Assembly: GCF_020073745.1 (NCBI RefSeq)
Contig: NZ_JAIRAU010000035.1
Coordinates: 152,342-216,341 of the forward strand
DNA: 64,000 nucleotides
DNA from: Nannocystis pusilla
GTDB taxonomy: Bacteria; Myxococcota_A; Polyangia; Nannocystales; Nannocystaceae
Reading direction: 5' to 3'
Shown here: in pieces, positions 8,263 to 17,114 of the stretch
How positions within the stretch are numbered: position 1 is the stretch's first letter
Layout of the letters: each line of letters begins with the position of its first letter
The notes under the pieces: model-generated
The model's database searches: none
Seen by the model: the letters and a program-made list of their open reading frames with translations, nothing else
What the model was told of the DNA's origin: nothing
Translations under genes and position numbers: made by a program

Positions 8263-9059
8263 ATGCGAATGTCGACACCGCGCTCGTCACCGGCGCCTGC
8301 TCCGGCATCGGCCTGGCGATCGCCCGCCGGCTGGCCGCGCGCGGCCACGCGTTGATCCTCGTCAGCAACCGCGACGAGCCGCTCGCGCGCGCGGCCGCCG
8401 AGATCGACGCGGCCCACGGCGTCCCCGTGCACACCGTCGTCCAGGACCTCGCGGCCCCCGACGCCGCCGAGGCCCTCGTCGCCGCCGTCGACGCCCGCGG
8501 GCTGCAGGTCGACATCCTCGTCAACAACGCCGGCGTGTTCTTCTTCGGCGAGGCCGCCGACGCCGACCCGGCGCGCGCGCGGGCCATGCTGCAATTGCAC
8601 GTCACCACCCCGTCGCTGCTGTGCACATTGTTCGGCGCGCGCATGCGGGCCCGCCGGAGCGGACGGATCCTCATCGTCTCGAGCATCTCCGCCTGGCGCC
8701 CGTTCCCCGGCATCAGTTATTACGGCAGCAGCAAGACCTACCTGCGCAGCTTCGCCGCCGCCCTGCGCTCCGAGCTCGGCGTCTACGGCGTCGGCGTCAC
8801 CTGCCTCGCGCCCGGCGCGACCGCCACCGGCCTCTACGACACCGAGGTCGTACCTGTCGCAAGGGCCAGGCAGCTCGGCGTCATGATGGACCCCGAGATC
8901 GTCGCCGAGGCCGGCGTCCGCGCCCTGCTGCGCGGCGACGCGGTGTGCATGCCCGGGCTCGTCACCCGGGCGATGACGACCGCCGCCGTGCTGACCCCGC
9001 AGCCGGTGATCGACTGGGTGCGCCGGCGCGCCCCGTGGCTGCGCCCGCCGAAGCGATGA
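8259..9059 (+). CDS. Short-chain dehydrogenase/reductase
   Basis: A 266-residue classical SDR. It has TGACSGIGLAIARRL for NAD(P) binding (residues 11-25), NNAGVFFFG, the active-site Ser in VSSIS and the catalytic YYGSSK (Tyr/Lys), then LAPGATATGLYDT as the PG motif. The ATG at 8259 overlaps the stop of the oxidoreductase in ATGA, so the two probably act on the same substrate, one on a C=C bond and the other on a carbonyl or alcohol. It resembles the DltE/YqjQ-like SDR group in overall pattern, but specificity cannot be given. It ends 10 bp from the convergent lipoprotein gene. Confidence 0.9.
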   Translation: MNANVDTALVTGACSGIGLAIARRLAARGHALILVSNRDEPLARAAAEIDAAHGVPVHTVVQDLAAPDAAEALVAAVDARGLQVDILVNNAGVFFFGEAADADPARARAMLQLHVTTPSLLCTLFGARMRARRSGRILIVSSISAWRPFPGISYYGSSKTYLRSFAAALRSELGVYGVGVTCLAPGATATGLYDTEVVPVARARQLGVMMDPEIVAEAGVRALLRGDAVCMPGLVTRAMTTAAVLTPQPVIDWVRRRAPWLRPPKR

Positions 9060-9069
9060 ACGCAAAGAA

Positions 9070-10149
9070 TCACTGGGCGGCGACCGGCAGCGTCAGCACC
9101 GGCCCGGCGCCCTTGAGCTCGCCCGACTGCATCTCGAGCACCTGGGTGATGAACGAGAACGTCGACTTCGAGTCGAGGTCGTTGTCGGCGATCCAGAACC
9201 ACAGCCCGCGGTAATACACCGACACGTACGCGCCGGCCGGTTCGCGCCGGCCATAATGCACGCGCATCAGCGCCCTGGTGAGGCGGGCCCAATCGAACAG
9301 CTCGCCGTCCTTGTCGCGGGTGATCGGCACCCGACCGATCGCGTAGTCCTCCCCGGGGACCTCGACCCCGTGCGAGACGTAGTACATCCCGCCGAGCAGC
9401 GAACGCGGCACCAGCAGCACCGCGTTCGGCTCGCCGGGGCGCGGCGCGTCGGTCAGCGTGATCGTCGAGGCCGGGCCGGGCAAGCCGAACAGCGCGCACA
9501 GCCGGGCGATCCGCTCGGTCGAGTCCGTCCGCGACACCAGCGTCAAGCTGAGCGCGTTGCCGGCGACGCTCGGGAGGTAACTGAGGTCGACGAGGCCGTC
9601 GGCCCACAGCGACCGCAGCAGCTCGGTCGCGGTGAAGAACGCCTGGAACTCGGGCGCCTCGAGCGGCGTCGGCCCCGAGGCCCGCGGGGCGTTCTGCATC
9701 GGCCCGAGCCGCTGCACGAACACTTTAAAGATGCGGTCGATCGCCCAGCCGGCGTGGTAGAGCAGCAGGATGTCGCCGAGCTCGACCGGGCTCAGGAACT
9801 GCTTGCCGAAGCGCGAGCCCTGCAGCGGCGCGTAGGTGATCGTCGGGCGGTCGATGTACGTCACCGCGGTGCCCGGCGCGACCGAGCTGTTGCCGCCGGG
9901 GGCGATCGTGCCGCCGAGGCCGGCGCCGAGCTCGACCGAGAGGCTGCTCGAGATGCTCGTCACCTCGAGGAACAGCGGCGCGTCGCGGTAGCGCAGGCGC
10001 ACCAGGTTGAGCAGCAGCTGCTCGCTGTTGGTCTGCTGGATCGCCGCGTTGTAGGTCCCACGGCCGTAGCGGAGCGAGCGCGGGCCCACGGCGGTGCAGG
10101 CGGTCAGCAGAGTCGCGGCGGCGACCAGAAGCGAGAGCGCGCGTCTCAC
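9070..10149 (-). CDS. Conserved lipoprotein of unknown function
   Basis: A 359-residue protein with a compact lipoprotein signal, RRALSLLVAAATLLTAC, predicted acylated at Cys18. The mature part starts GPRSLRYGRGTYNAAIQQTNSEQ and contains LLLNLVRLRYRDAPLFLEV, a pattern I associate with a conserved hypothetical family of proteobacterial lipoproteins, but I cannot name it. No catalytic motif is seen. GTG 10149 is preferred because the alternative GTG 10212 would give a 38-residue n-region; no clear ribosome binding site supports either. It converges on the SDR gene with 10 bp between the stops. Confidence 0.7.
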   Translation of the reverse strand: MRRALSLLVAAATLLTACTAVGPRSLRYGRGTYNAAIQQTNSEQLLLNLVRLRYRDAPLFLEVTSISSSLSVELGAGLGGTIAPGGNSSVAPGTAVTYIDRPTITYAPLQGSRFGKQFLSPVELGDILLLYHAGWAIDRIFKVFVQRLGPMQNAPRASGPTPLEAPEFQAFFTATELLRSLWADGLVDLSYLPSVAGNALSLTLVSRTDSTERIARLCALFGLPGPASTITLTDAPRPGEPNAVLLVPRSLLGGMYYVSHGVEVPGEDYAIGRVPITRDKDGELFDWARLTRALMRVHYGRREPAGAYVSVYYRGLWFWIADNDLDSKSTFSFITQVLEMQSGELKGAGPVLTLPVAAQ

Positions 10150-10538
10150 GGCGAGCGCGAGGATACTCGAGATCCGGCCGCGCGCGGCGCAGCTGCGAGG
10201 AGCTCGCCGCACCGAGCGAGCGGCACATTGCAGCGGTGAAAGAGCCGCGGGCCGCAGCGCGGCGGGAGCCCGCCATGCCCCCGACGACCAAGACGACCGG
10301 CGGGCGAGACCACGAGGACGTGCAGTCGGCCGGCGCGTGCGTCGTGCGCCGTAATGCGGTCACGGCCCGCGACCGCTCGACTGCGGCTGGCCCGGGCGCG
10401 AGCGCGGGTCGCGGCTGCAGAGGCGACGATCGCCGACGCGTGACCCTTGCCCCGCGAACACGACCGACGCACGCGGAGGCTGTACGCGCCGCCAACGCCG
10501 CCCGCGACCCGGGTACCGCGGCCCATGGTTCGGCCTGT
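10150..10538. other. Intergenic region, no gene seen
   Basis: This 389-bp region lies between the divergent lipoprotein and antiporter genes. It is GC-rich throughout, and I see no convincing gene, repeat-family copy or promoter. Confidence 0.5.
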
Positions 10539-11535
10539 ATGAAACGAGTCGCGCTCTTCTCGCTGCTCCTGACGGCGGGACTCGTGCTGTCGCAGGTGCT
10601 CCCCGGACTGAGGTCGCGCGACTCGGCGCTCTCGCTCGCGGTCAAGCTGCTGACGATGACCGCTCGCGTTCATCATGATCCACGTCGGTCGCGAGTTCGA
10701 GATCGACAAGGGTCGACTGCGGGCGTACGGCTGGGACTACGCGATCGCCATGACGGCGGCGACGTTCCCCTGGCTGATGATCCCGCTCAAGATGCCGATC
10801 GTCGGCCTCGCCTGGCAGATGGGCGCGACGCTGGCGATCATGCTGATTCAGCTGTGGATCGCCTGGCGCTGGCTGCACAGCCTGGCCCTTCCCCGCACGT
10901 GGCCGTGGGTCTTGACGTACGCCGCGGCCCTCACGGCCTTCTGTGAAGCGATCTATCTCGTCAGCGAACTGATCGACGAGACGGTGCCGATCTACCTCGA
11001 GGTTCTGCTGCCGGCATTCGTGCTCGGCTGCGTGATGCGGCGGGACGGCGAGGACGCCGGCCCGCGGGAGCGGTCCGTGGCGAACGCGGTGTCGGCCTGC
11101 TTCATGGCGCTGGTCGGACTGAGCATGCCGCCGTTCACCGGACACGCGCCGACGAGCGAGGCGCCCACCAGCGTCTCGGCGGGGCTGCAGATCCCGAGCT
11201 GGGGTTCGCTGGCGCTGCACACCCTCGCGGTCACGATCCTGTCGAACATCGGCAAGCTGTTCCCGCTGGCGTGCTACCGGCGCGAGGCGTCGCTCGCCGA
11301 GCGTGCCGCGCTCGCGGTGGCGATGTGGCCGCGCGGCGAAGTCGGAGCCGGCGTCCTCGTGCTCGGCATCAGCTACGGCCTCGGCGGCCCGATGCTCGCG
11401 GTGGCCTCCTTCAGCCTGGCACTGAACCTCCTGTTGACCGGGCCCTACATCCTCCTCGTGAAGCGCCTGGTCACGCGCGCGGCTTCCGGGGCGCCCGATC
11501 GCCGGCCACGAGCACGAGCAGCAGCAGCAGGCTGA
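10539..11535 (+). pseudogene. Na+/H+ exchanger-like gene, frameshifted near 10662
   Basis: Two adjacent frames together encode an integral membrane protein resembling a cation/proton antiporter. The first frame starts at ATG 10539 (MKRVALFSLLLTAGLVLSQ) and runs to about 10661; the second continues with LAFIMIHVGREFEID. The join needs one extra base or two missing bases at about 10662. The second part has at least six hydrophobic helices, and near the end VAMWPRGEVGAGVLVLGIS is a conserved antiporter signature. The N-terminal part would be lost if translation started at the internal ATG 10675. This may be a real inactivation, a sequencing error or recoding. It overlaps the convergent small membrane gene by 65 bp. 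Confidence 0.72.
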
Positions 11536-11665
11536 ACACGCCGAGGAACAGCACGAACGACCACGACGACGCGAGCTCGTCGGCGCCGGCCGTCCGCCCG
11601 ACGTCGACGAGGTAGACCACGACGATGACGAACAAGAACAGGAAGAAGACTGCCCAGCGGGACAT
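11471..11665 (-). CDS. Small two-helix membrane protein
   Basis: A 64-residue protein of two hydrophobic helices, AVFFLFLFVIVVVYLV and SFVLFLGVFSLLLLLVLVAG, joined by a short polar loop with DVGRTAGADE, ending in a basic tail DRAPRKPRA. The ATG at 11665 has AGGAG 15 nt and GGTGG about 8 nt upstream. The positive tail suggests both termini are cytoplasmic. It overlaps the end of the antiporter gene on the other strand. No family is recognised. The strong hydrophobicity on a GC-rich strand argues that it is a real gene. Confidence 0.55.
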   Translation of the reverse strand: MSRWAVFFLFLFVIVVVYLVDVGRTAGADELASSWSFVLFLGVFSLLLLLVLVAGDRAPRKPRA

Positions 11666-11829
11666 GGCGGACCACCTGCTCCTTCTGTACCCCGGCCGGA
11701 GGCGCGACGCGGGCGCAGCCGCCTCCCCGGCCGAATTTCCGCGGCGCGGCCCGGCGTCCATACCGCCCCGCACCGCGGGTGCCAGCCGCGCCGGCGCTCT
11801 CGACCGAGCTCGCTACAGGCCTGTGATAT

Positions 11830-11846
11830 GACCTTTAGGACAGGTC
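11830..11846. repeat. Dispersed repeat, ACCT variant
   Basis: GACCT-TTAGGAC-AGGTC lies in the 263-bp gap between the small membrane gene and the subtilase gene. It is the CCTGTC/GACAGG variant of the dispersed repeat. No gene is seen at 11666-11928. Confidence 0.5.
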
Positions 11847-11928
11847 CATAAGCTCGCTTCACTCGTATCCCCCGCATCGTGACACCGGCGCAGCCGACGC
11901 AGCCGCGGGCGAGCCGCGAACGGCCGCT

Positions 11929-13818
11929 TCAGCGCGCAGCCGCCCGCGAAGTCTTGCGCCGCCGTGGCAGGGCCGCGAGCGCGAGCAGCAGCCAGGCCGA
12001 CGTCGTGCCGTCATTCGTCGCGCAGCCGCAGCCGGCGTCACCGGTCGCGGGCGCTCCGCCGTCGCTCGCCTCGCCGCCGCCGTCCGGGTCCGTCGCGCCG
12101 GTCGTGCCCGTCGGGGACGGCTCGCCGCCCTCGCCCGACTCGCTGTCTCCGCCCGTGCCCGAGGCGCCGGTGGTCGGAGCGCAGGCGGGCTCCGCCTCTC
12201 CGTCGCAGTCGTTGTCGATGCAATCGCCTGCCACCTCGGCCGCGCCCGGCCGGCGCGCGGGGTCGGCGTCGTCGCAATCACCGGCGCACAGGCGGACCCC
12301 GTCGCCGTCGCCGTCCGCCTCGTCGGCCGGCACGGCGTCGTCGCAGTCGTTGTCGCGCCCGTCGCACACCTCGGCCGCACCGGGGTGGCGCGTCGCGTCG
12401 CCGTCGTCGCAATCATCGCCGCCGCAGGCGACCGCGAAGTGCCCGTCGCCGTCGCCGTCGGTGCACGTGCAATAGAGCCCCGCCGCCGCCAGCCCGTCGA
12501 TCATGCCCCAGCCGCCCTCGTTGTCGGGCGCGTCGGGGTGCGACGCGGTCGCGCGCAGCAGCGCCAGCATCTTCGCCGGGGTCAGATCGGGGTACGCCTC
12601 GAGCAGCAGCGCACCGACCCCCGCGGCCAGCGGCGTCGCCAGACTGGTGCCGTTCGCCTGCTGATATTCGTCGACTGTGCCCGGCCGGACCACCCACACG
12701 TCCTTGCCGGGCGCCAGCAGGTCGGGCTTGATCCGCCCGTCGAAGGTCGGCCCGCGCGACGAGAAGTCGGCGATCACGCCGTCGAGGTTGGTCGCCCCGA
12801 GCGCGATCACGCCGTCGACGTCCGCCGGCGCGATCAGGGTCCCCGGCTCGGGCCCATAGTTGCCGTTGGCGGTGAACATGATGAGCCCGTTGGCCAGCGC
12901 CACCGCGGCCGCCTGCGACACCACCGCGGTCTCGCCGTCGTAATGCTCCCACGTGTACCACTCGTGGTAGCCGAGCGAGGCGGTGAACATGTCGGCGCCC
13001 ATGCCCTCGAGCCACTCGAGGCCGGCGACGTACAGATCTTCCTCGTACGGCATCTCTTCGCCGATCCGCTCGGTCTTGGTCAGCAGCACCGAGACCCCGG
13101 GCGCGACGCCGGAGAAGCTCTCGCCGTCGTCGCCGGCGAGCAGGGACAGCACGACGGTGCCGTGGCGGTCCTGGCCGACGTCGTCGCCCGGCTCGTCGGC
13201 GACGACGTCGTCGCCCTGCACGAAGTCGCGGGCGGCCAGCACGTTCAAGCCGGCGAACGCCTGGTGCCCCAGCGAGAACCCGCTGTCCTGCACGCCGACG
13301 ACCACGCCGGCGCCGGTGAGCCCGCACGCGCGCATCGCCGGGACATTGAGTATTTCCAGCTGGACCTCGGCGACCCCGAACGCGGCGGTCGTCCGCGCCT
13401 CGTCGGCCAGCGTCGACCTATGATCATTGCGCCGCGTCCGCGCGACCGGCTGGAGCCGCGTGACGAACGGCAGCCCGGCGATCGCCGACCGCTGCACCGC
13501 GTCGGCCTCGACGCTCACCGCATTCAGCCAGCGCGAGGACATGCGGACCCGCGCCCCGGTCGCCGCCACCGATTGCACGTACGCGTCTGCAGGCGGGAGG
13601 TCGCGGACGTCGACCCCACGATCGCCGCGGACCCGCATTCGCCGGCGCAGCGCTCGCGGCGCCAACTCTCGCTCCTGACGCGACAGCGCCGCCTCCAGCT
13701 CCGTCGCCGACACCTGCTTGCCGGCGAAGAACACCCACATCGGCGGCTCCACCGCCGGTGATGACGGGGCCCGGGCCACGAGGCCCGTGGCGATGACGAG
13801 AGCGGCGATCTGCAGCAC
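11929..13818 (-). CDS. Subtilisin-like serine protease with MopE motifs and MYXO-CTERM-like tail
   Basis: A 629-residue secreted S8 peptidase. After a signal peptide (LQIAALVIATGLVARA) and a prodomain-like segment, the triad is visible as Asp178 in GVQDSGF, His219 in DRHGTVV and Ser392 in NGTSLATP, with ANGNYG supplying the oxyanion Asn. From about residue 455 come two metal-binding motifs of the MopE type (DCDDGD...PGAAEVCDGRDNDCDD and a second copy), then a Gly/Ser/Thr-rich stalk. The C-terminus GDAGCGCA, a hydrophobic stretch AWLLLALAAL and PRRRK matches the MYXO-CTERM surface-sorting pattern. GTG 13818 has AAGGA at 8 nt; GTG 13863 is an alternative that adds 15 basic residues. It is likely anchored at the outer surface. 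Confidence 0.92.
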   Translation of the reverse strand: MLQIAALVIATGLVARAPSSPAVEPPMWVFFAGKQVSATELEAALSRQERELAPRALRRRMRVRGDRGVDVRDLPPADAYVQSVAATGARVRMSSRWLNAVSVEADAVQRSAIAGLPFVTRLQPVARTRRNDHRSTLADEARTTAAFGVAEVQLEILNVPAMRACGLTGAGVVVGVQDSGFSLGHQAFAGLNVLAARDFVQGDDVVADEPGDDVGQDRHGTVVLSLLAGDDGESFSGVAPGVSVLLTKTERIGEEMPYEEDLYVAGLEWLEGMGADMFTASLGYHEWYTWEHYDGETAVVSQAAAVALANGLIMFTANGNYGPEPGTLIAPADVDGVIALGATNLDGVIADFSSRGPTFDGRIKPDLLAPGKDVWVVRPGTVDEYQQANGTSLATPLAAGVGALLLEAYPDLTPAKMLALLRATASHPDAPDNEGGWGMIDGLAAAGLYCTCTDGDGDGHFAVACGGDDCDDGDATRHPGAAEVCDGRDNDCDDAVPADEADGDGDGVRLCAGDCDDADPARRPGAAEVAGDCIDNDCDGEAEPACAPTTGASGTGGDSESGEGGEPSPTGTTGATDPDGGGEASDGGAPATGDAGCGCATNDGTTSAWLLLALAALPRRRKTSRAAAR

Positions 13819-14087
13819 GGGGAGCGTCCTTTCCTGGCGAGCGCGCAAACCGCCGCGCGACACGACGCGGCATTATGGCTGCCGCGTCACGCAGGATCCG
13901 CAGGTCTCGCTCCAGTTTTCGTGAGTCTCATCTCGGCTCATTACCCCCTACCTGCAATGATGGCACCGTGCCGATGATCTCAGCCGCGCGCGATCTCGCG
14001 CGGCGATCGTCACCCAGCGCCTTCTTCCTCGCGTTCGCGGCGCCTGTCTTGTTAAACTGCCGCAGATTGACGGACTCACGTGAGGAG

Positions 14088-15290
14088 ATGGAAGCGCTGC
14101 GAGCTGCGCTGCGCGCAGCGGAGGCGCGGGCCGACGGGCTCGCCGCGGCGATCACCGGAGCCTCGGGGGCGGCCGTGACCCTGCACGCGGTCGACGGGGT
14201 CCACCGGGCGCTCGCGGTCGACGGCAGCGAGGCGCTGCTCGGTCACACCGCCGCCGAGTGCCATGATTGGCCCGACTTCTGGCGCGCCGTGGTCCACCCC
14301 GACGACCTCGAGCGCGTGCTCGCGGGGCTGACGGGCTCCGGCCCGATCTCCGCGCGCCTGCGCCGGCGCGACGGCAGCCACGTCGACGTAGCGATCCACA
14401 CGGCGACGCGCGCCGACCGGCCCGACCTCGTCCACGCGCTGCTGCTCGCCTGCGGCGAGTCGCGCCGGCTCGCCGCCGAGAACCGCGTGCTGCGCCAGCG
14501 GCTCGACGGATTCGTCACCAACATCCCCGGGATCGCGTGGGAGAGCTACTTCCAGCAATCGGCGGAGATGATGACCGTCGATTACGTCAGCGAGGTGATC
14601 GAGCCGATGTCCGGCTACACGGTCGAGGAGTGGAAGCAGCCCAACTTCTGGCTCGAGCTGGTCCACCCCGACGACCGCGCCGGCGCGAGGGCCGAGGCCG
14701 AGGCGATCTTCCACCGCGGCCGCGGCAGCTCGTCGTACCGCTGGATCACCCGCGACGGGCGCACGCTGTGGGTCACCAGCCGGATGTCGATCATCTTCGC
14801 CGACGACGGCGCGCCGATCGGCCTGCGCGGCGTGACGATGGACGAGACCAGCATCAAGGAGGCCGAGGCCCAGCGCCACGAGGCGCGCGTGCGCGAGGAG
14901 GTCATCCGCGCCCAGGAGGCGACGTTGATGGCGCTCTCGACCCCGCTGATCCCGATCGACGACGAGACCGTGGTCATGCCGCTCATCGGCACGCTCGACC
15001 CGCGACGCATCGAGCAGGTGCAGCAGACCCTGCTCGACGGGGTCGCCGGCGCGCGGGCGAAGACGGTGATCCTCGACATCACCGGCGTGCCGAAGATCGA
15101 CGCCCGGAGCGCCGAGGCGCTGCTCCGGGCCGCCCGCGCCGCCGCGCTGCTCGGCGCCGAGGCGGTGATCACCGGCATCCGCCCCGACGTCGCCGCCGCG
15201 CTCGTCGGCCTCGGCGCCGACCTGCGCTCGCTCGTCACGCTCGGCACCCTCAAGGCCGGTATCGCCTATGCGATGAATCGCCGGCGCTGA
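14088..15290 (+). CDS. PAS-PAS-STAS regulator (RsbR/stressosome-like)
   Basis: A roughly 400-residue cytoplasmic sensor. The N-terminus is a short coiled-coil stretch (MEALRAALRAAEARADGL), followed by two PAS-like domains, each carrying the HPDD signature (VVHPDDLERV and LVHPDDRAGA). After a connecting helix, the STAS domain starts near IPIDDETVVMPLIGTLD and includes KTVILDITGVPKIDARSAEALL and AVITGI, whose threonines correspond to those phosphorylated by RsbT in RsbR proteins. No RsbS or RsbT partner is nearby, so it would need partners elsewhere. ATG 14088 is a tentative start; ATG 13974 is possible but adds an uncharacteristic hydrophobic segment. Confidence 0.8.
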   Translation: MEALRAALRAAEARADGLAAAITGASGAAVTLHAVDGVHRALAVDGSEALLGHTAAECHDWPDFWRAVVHPDDLERVLAGLTGSGPISARLRRRDGSHVDVAIHTATRADRPDLVHALLLACGESRRLAAENRVLRQRLDGFVTNIPGIAWESYFQQSAEMMTVDYVSEVIEPMSGYTVEEWKQPNFWLELVHPDDRAGARAEAEAIFHRGRGSSSYRWITRDGRTLWVTSRMSIIFADDGAPIGLRGVTMDETSIKEAEAQRHEARVREEVIRAQEATLMALSTPLIPIDDETVVMPLIGTLDPRRIEQVQQTLLDGVAGARAKTVILDITGVPKIDARSAEALLRAARAAALLGAEAVITGIRPDVAAALVGLGADLRSLVTLGTLKAGIAYAMNRRR

Positions 15291-15413
15291 CCGCCGGCCA
15301 ATCATGGCACCGCCAGGGCGGCGCGGATCTGCACCGCCGCGCACGATGGCGCCGGCGCGAGGTCGGCCGACCACTGGTGATATTCTCCGCGACAGCGGAT
15401 AGTCGCAGCGACG

Positions 15414-16337
15414 ATGCCCCTGTCGCCCGCACCGCCCACGCCCGTCGGCGCCTTCGCGCGCGTGCTGGCCGGCGGCTACGTCCTGGCGGTGGCGCTCGGC
15501 TTCCCCTCGATCGGGGCGGCCTCGGCGATGAGCAGCACTCCGCTCGGGGTGCTGCCAATCGTCAAGGCCGCCGCCTATGCGATGGTCGGCGCCGCGCTGA
15601 CGACCTGGCTCGTGCGCGGCGCCGTGCGCGAGGTCTGGGTCGCGTGGCTCGGCCTTCTCGGCGGCGTGGTCCCGGAGTCGCAGGTGGCCCCGCGCGGCCG
15701 CTGGCTCGGCCTCGCGCTGGCCCACCTCGGCGCCGGCGCCCTCGTGTCGCTCGGCGGGCTCCGCCTCGCCGGCCTCGGCGCCGGCGCGGCCTCGGACAGC
15801 TGGGCCTTCTTCGGCGTCGTCTCGGCTCTGGTCGGCCTCGGCCTCGGCCTCGGCGGCGCGCTGCCGCGATTGTGGTGGGTTTGGCGGGCCGGCCCGGTCG
15901 AACCCGACGACGACGCCGTCGGCCGCCACCTCGGGTGGTTCGTGTTCCTCGCCCTGTCGGCGCTGGCGCTCTCGTCGGGCTTCGCCGAGACGCTGCCGGC
16001 GAAGTTCTCTCCCTCGGAGATCCCGCTGCGCCGCGGCAGCTGGGAGCGCGGCTGCGCGTCGACGCTCGCGCCCGGCCAGGAGTATTGCCCCGAGCGCCAC
16101 CGCTACGTCGTGCGGGCCCGTCGCGCCGAATCGATGCACATCGAGTGGGACTTCCCGCGCGATTGCGCGGTGGCGATCGAGGCCGACGGGGCCACGAAGA
16201 CCTTCGACGCCCCATATTCGTCGTACCGCGTCGACGTCGCGCCCGGGCGCGCCGTGTTCGTCACGATGATCGGGCTCACCGACGACGGCTGCTGGTTTCG
16301 CCTGCGCGCGCTCCCCGACCCGGAGGGCGCGCGGTGA
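15414..16337 (+). CDS. Membrane protein of unknown function
   Basis: A 307-residue protein with about five hydrophobic helices in the first 190 residues (for example VLAGGYVLAVALGFPSIG, AAYAMVGAALTTWLV, WLGLALAHLGAGALVSLGGL, FFGVVSALVGLGLGLGGAL and LGWFVFLALSALALSSGFA). A C-terminal soluble domain follows with four cysteines (ERGCAS, EYCPER, RDCAVA, DDGCWF), probably extracytoplasmic. No family is recognised. The stop codon overlaps the start of the next gene in GTGA, and both are membrane proteins, so they probably work together. Confidence 0.7.
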   Translation: MPLSPAPPTPVGAFARVLAGGYVLAVALGFPSIGAASAMSSTPLGVLPIVKAAAYAMVGAALTTWLVRGAVREVWVAWLGLLGGVVPESQVAPRGRWLGLALAHLGAGALVSLGGLRLAGLGAGAASDSWAFFGVVSALVGLGLGLGGALPRLWWVWRAGPVEPDDDAVGRHLGWFVFLALSALALSSGFAETLPAKFSPSEIPLRRGSWERGCASTLAPGQEYCPERHRYVVRARRAESMHIEWDFPRDCAVAIEADGATKTFDAPYSSYRVDVAPGRAVFVTMIGLTDDGCWFRLRALPDPEGAR

Positions 16338-17047
16338 GCCTGGCGATCCTCCGTTGCGAGCGCTGCGGCGCCGCGGCCCCGCTGCGGGCCGCCGCCTCGG
16401 TCGATTGTCGTCACTGCGGCGCGCAGGTGCCGATCCCCCACGAATGGCAGGTCGCCGCCGAGGCCCACGAGGCCGAGGCCCGGGTCCGCCGCGAGGTCGA
16501 GCCGCGCTGGCGACGCTTGTCGTCCAAGGTCGGCCGCGAGATCACGGCCGTCGCGATGACGCTGCTGTTCGTGCTCCCGCCGCTGTGCACGTGGCTGGCC
16601 CAGTCGCGCCTCTCCCCCCCGCCGGCGCCCGTCGAGAACCTCGGCTTCGTCGCGTTCCCGGCCCTGCTGCCCGGCGCGCTGCTGTGGCTGTGGGCCGCGA
16701 CCGTCGACGCCACGGTGCTGCGCGTGCGCCGGGCCCTCCGCGCCCGCGACGACGGTCCCGCCGGCGCGCTCGCCTGCCGCAGCTGCGGCGCCCCGCTGGC
16801 CCCCGAGCCCGACGCGCCGGCGACCACCTGCCTCTACTGCGGCACCGACAGCGTGGTCCGCGATCTGCCCGCCGCCTCCGCCAGCGTCGCGGCGCGCGAC
16901 CAGGCCCTGCGCACCCTGGCCGAGGCGGCCCGGGTCCTCCGGCGCCGCCGCGTCAACCTCGGCCTCGGCGTCGCCGTGCTCGGCCTCGGCGTCGCCGCGA
17001 TCGTCGCCGCGACCGCCACGGCCCTGTCGCTCGCGTTCGGCGGGTGA
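16334..17047 (+). CDS. Membrane protein with two zinc-ribbon motifs
   Basis: A 237-residue protein. The N-terminal ribbon is CERCGAAAPLRAAASVDCRHC and a second ribbon is CRSCGAPLAP...CLYCGTD near residues 155-180, both CX2C...CX2C. Between them lie two hydrophobic helices (VAMTLLFVLPPLCTWLA and LPGALLWLWAATVDATVL), and the C-terminus ends in another helix (LGLGVAVLGLGVAAIVAATATAL). The GTG start at 16334 overlaps the upstream stop. It may be a cytoplasm-facing zinc-ribbon regulator attached to the partner membrane protein. I cannot name the family. Confidence 0.7.
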   Translation: MSLAILRCERCGAAAPLRAAASVDCRHCGAQVPIPHEWQVAAEAHEAEARVRREVEPRWRRLSSKVGREITAVAMTLLFVLPPLCTWLAQSRLSPPPAPVENLGFVAFPALLPGALLWLWAATVDATVLRVRRALRARDDGPAGALACRSCGAPLAPEPDAPATTCLYCGTDSVVRDLPAASASVAARDQALRTLAEAARVLRRRRVNLGLGVAVLGLGVAAIVAATATALSLAFGG

Positions 17048-17052
17048 TCGAA

Positions 17053-17076
17053 GGACATGTCGCAAGCGACATGTCC
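17053..17076. terminator. Perfect hairpin between convergent genes (dispersed repeat copy)
   Basis: GGACATGTCGC-AA-GCGACATGTCC is a perfect 11-bp-arm inverted repeat starting 6 bp after the stop of the zinc-ribbon gene and ending 38 bp from the stop of the convergent histidine kinase gene. More half-sites follow at 17083-17105 (GAACATGCTCTGTCGTTCATGTC). There is no U-tract, so terminator function is inferred from the hairpin and its position. Confidence 0.6.
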
Positions 17077-17114
17077 ACAAGAACATGCTCTGTCGTTCAT
17101 GTCGATCGCGCCGC

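Noticed and set aside
11879..12475. Ser/Pro-rich plus-strand protein opposite the subtilase end
   Set aside because: It is the antisense of the MopE and Gly/Ser-rich region. The repeats of Asp and Gly codons produce the Ser/Pro pattern.
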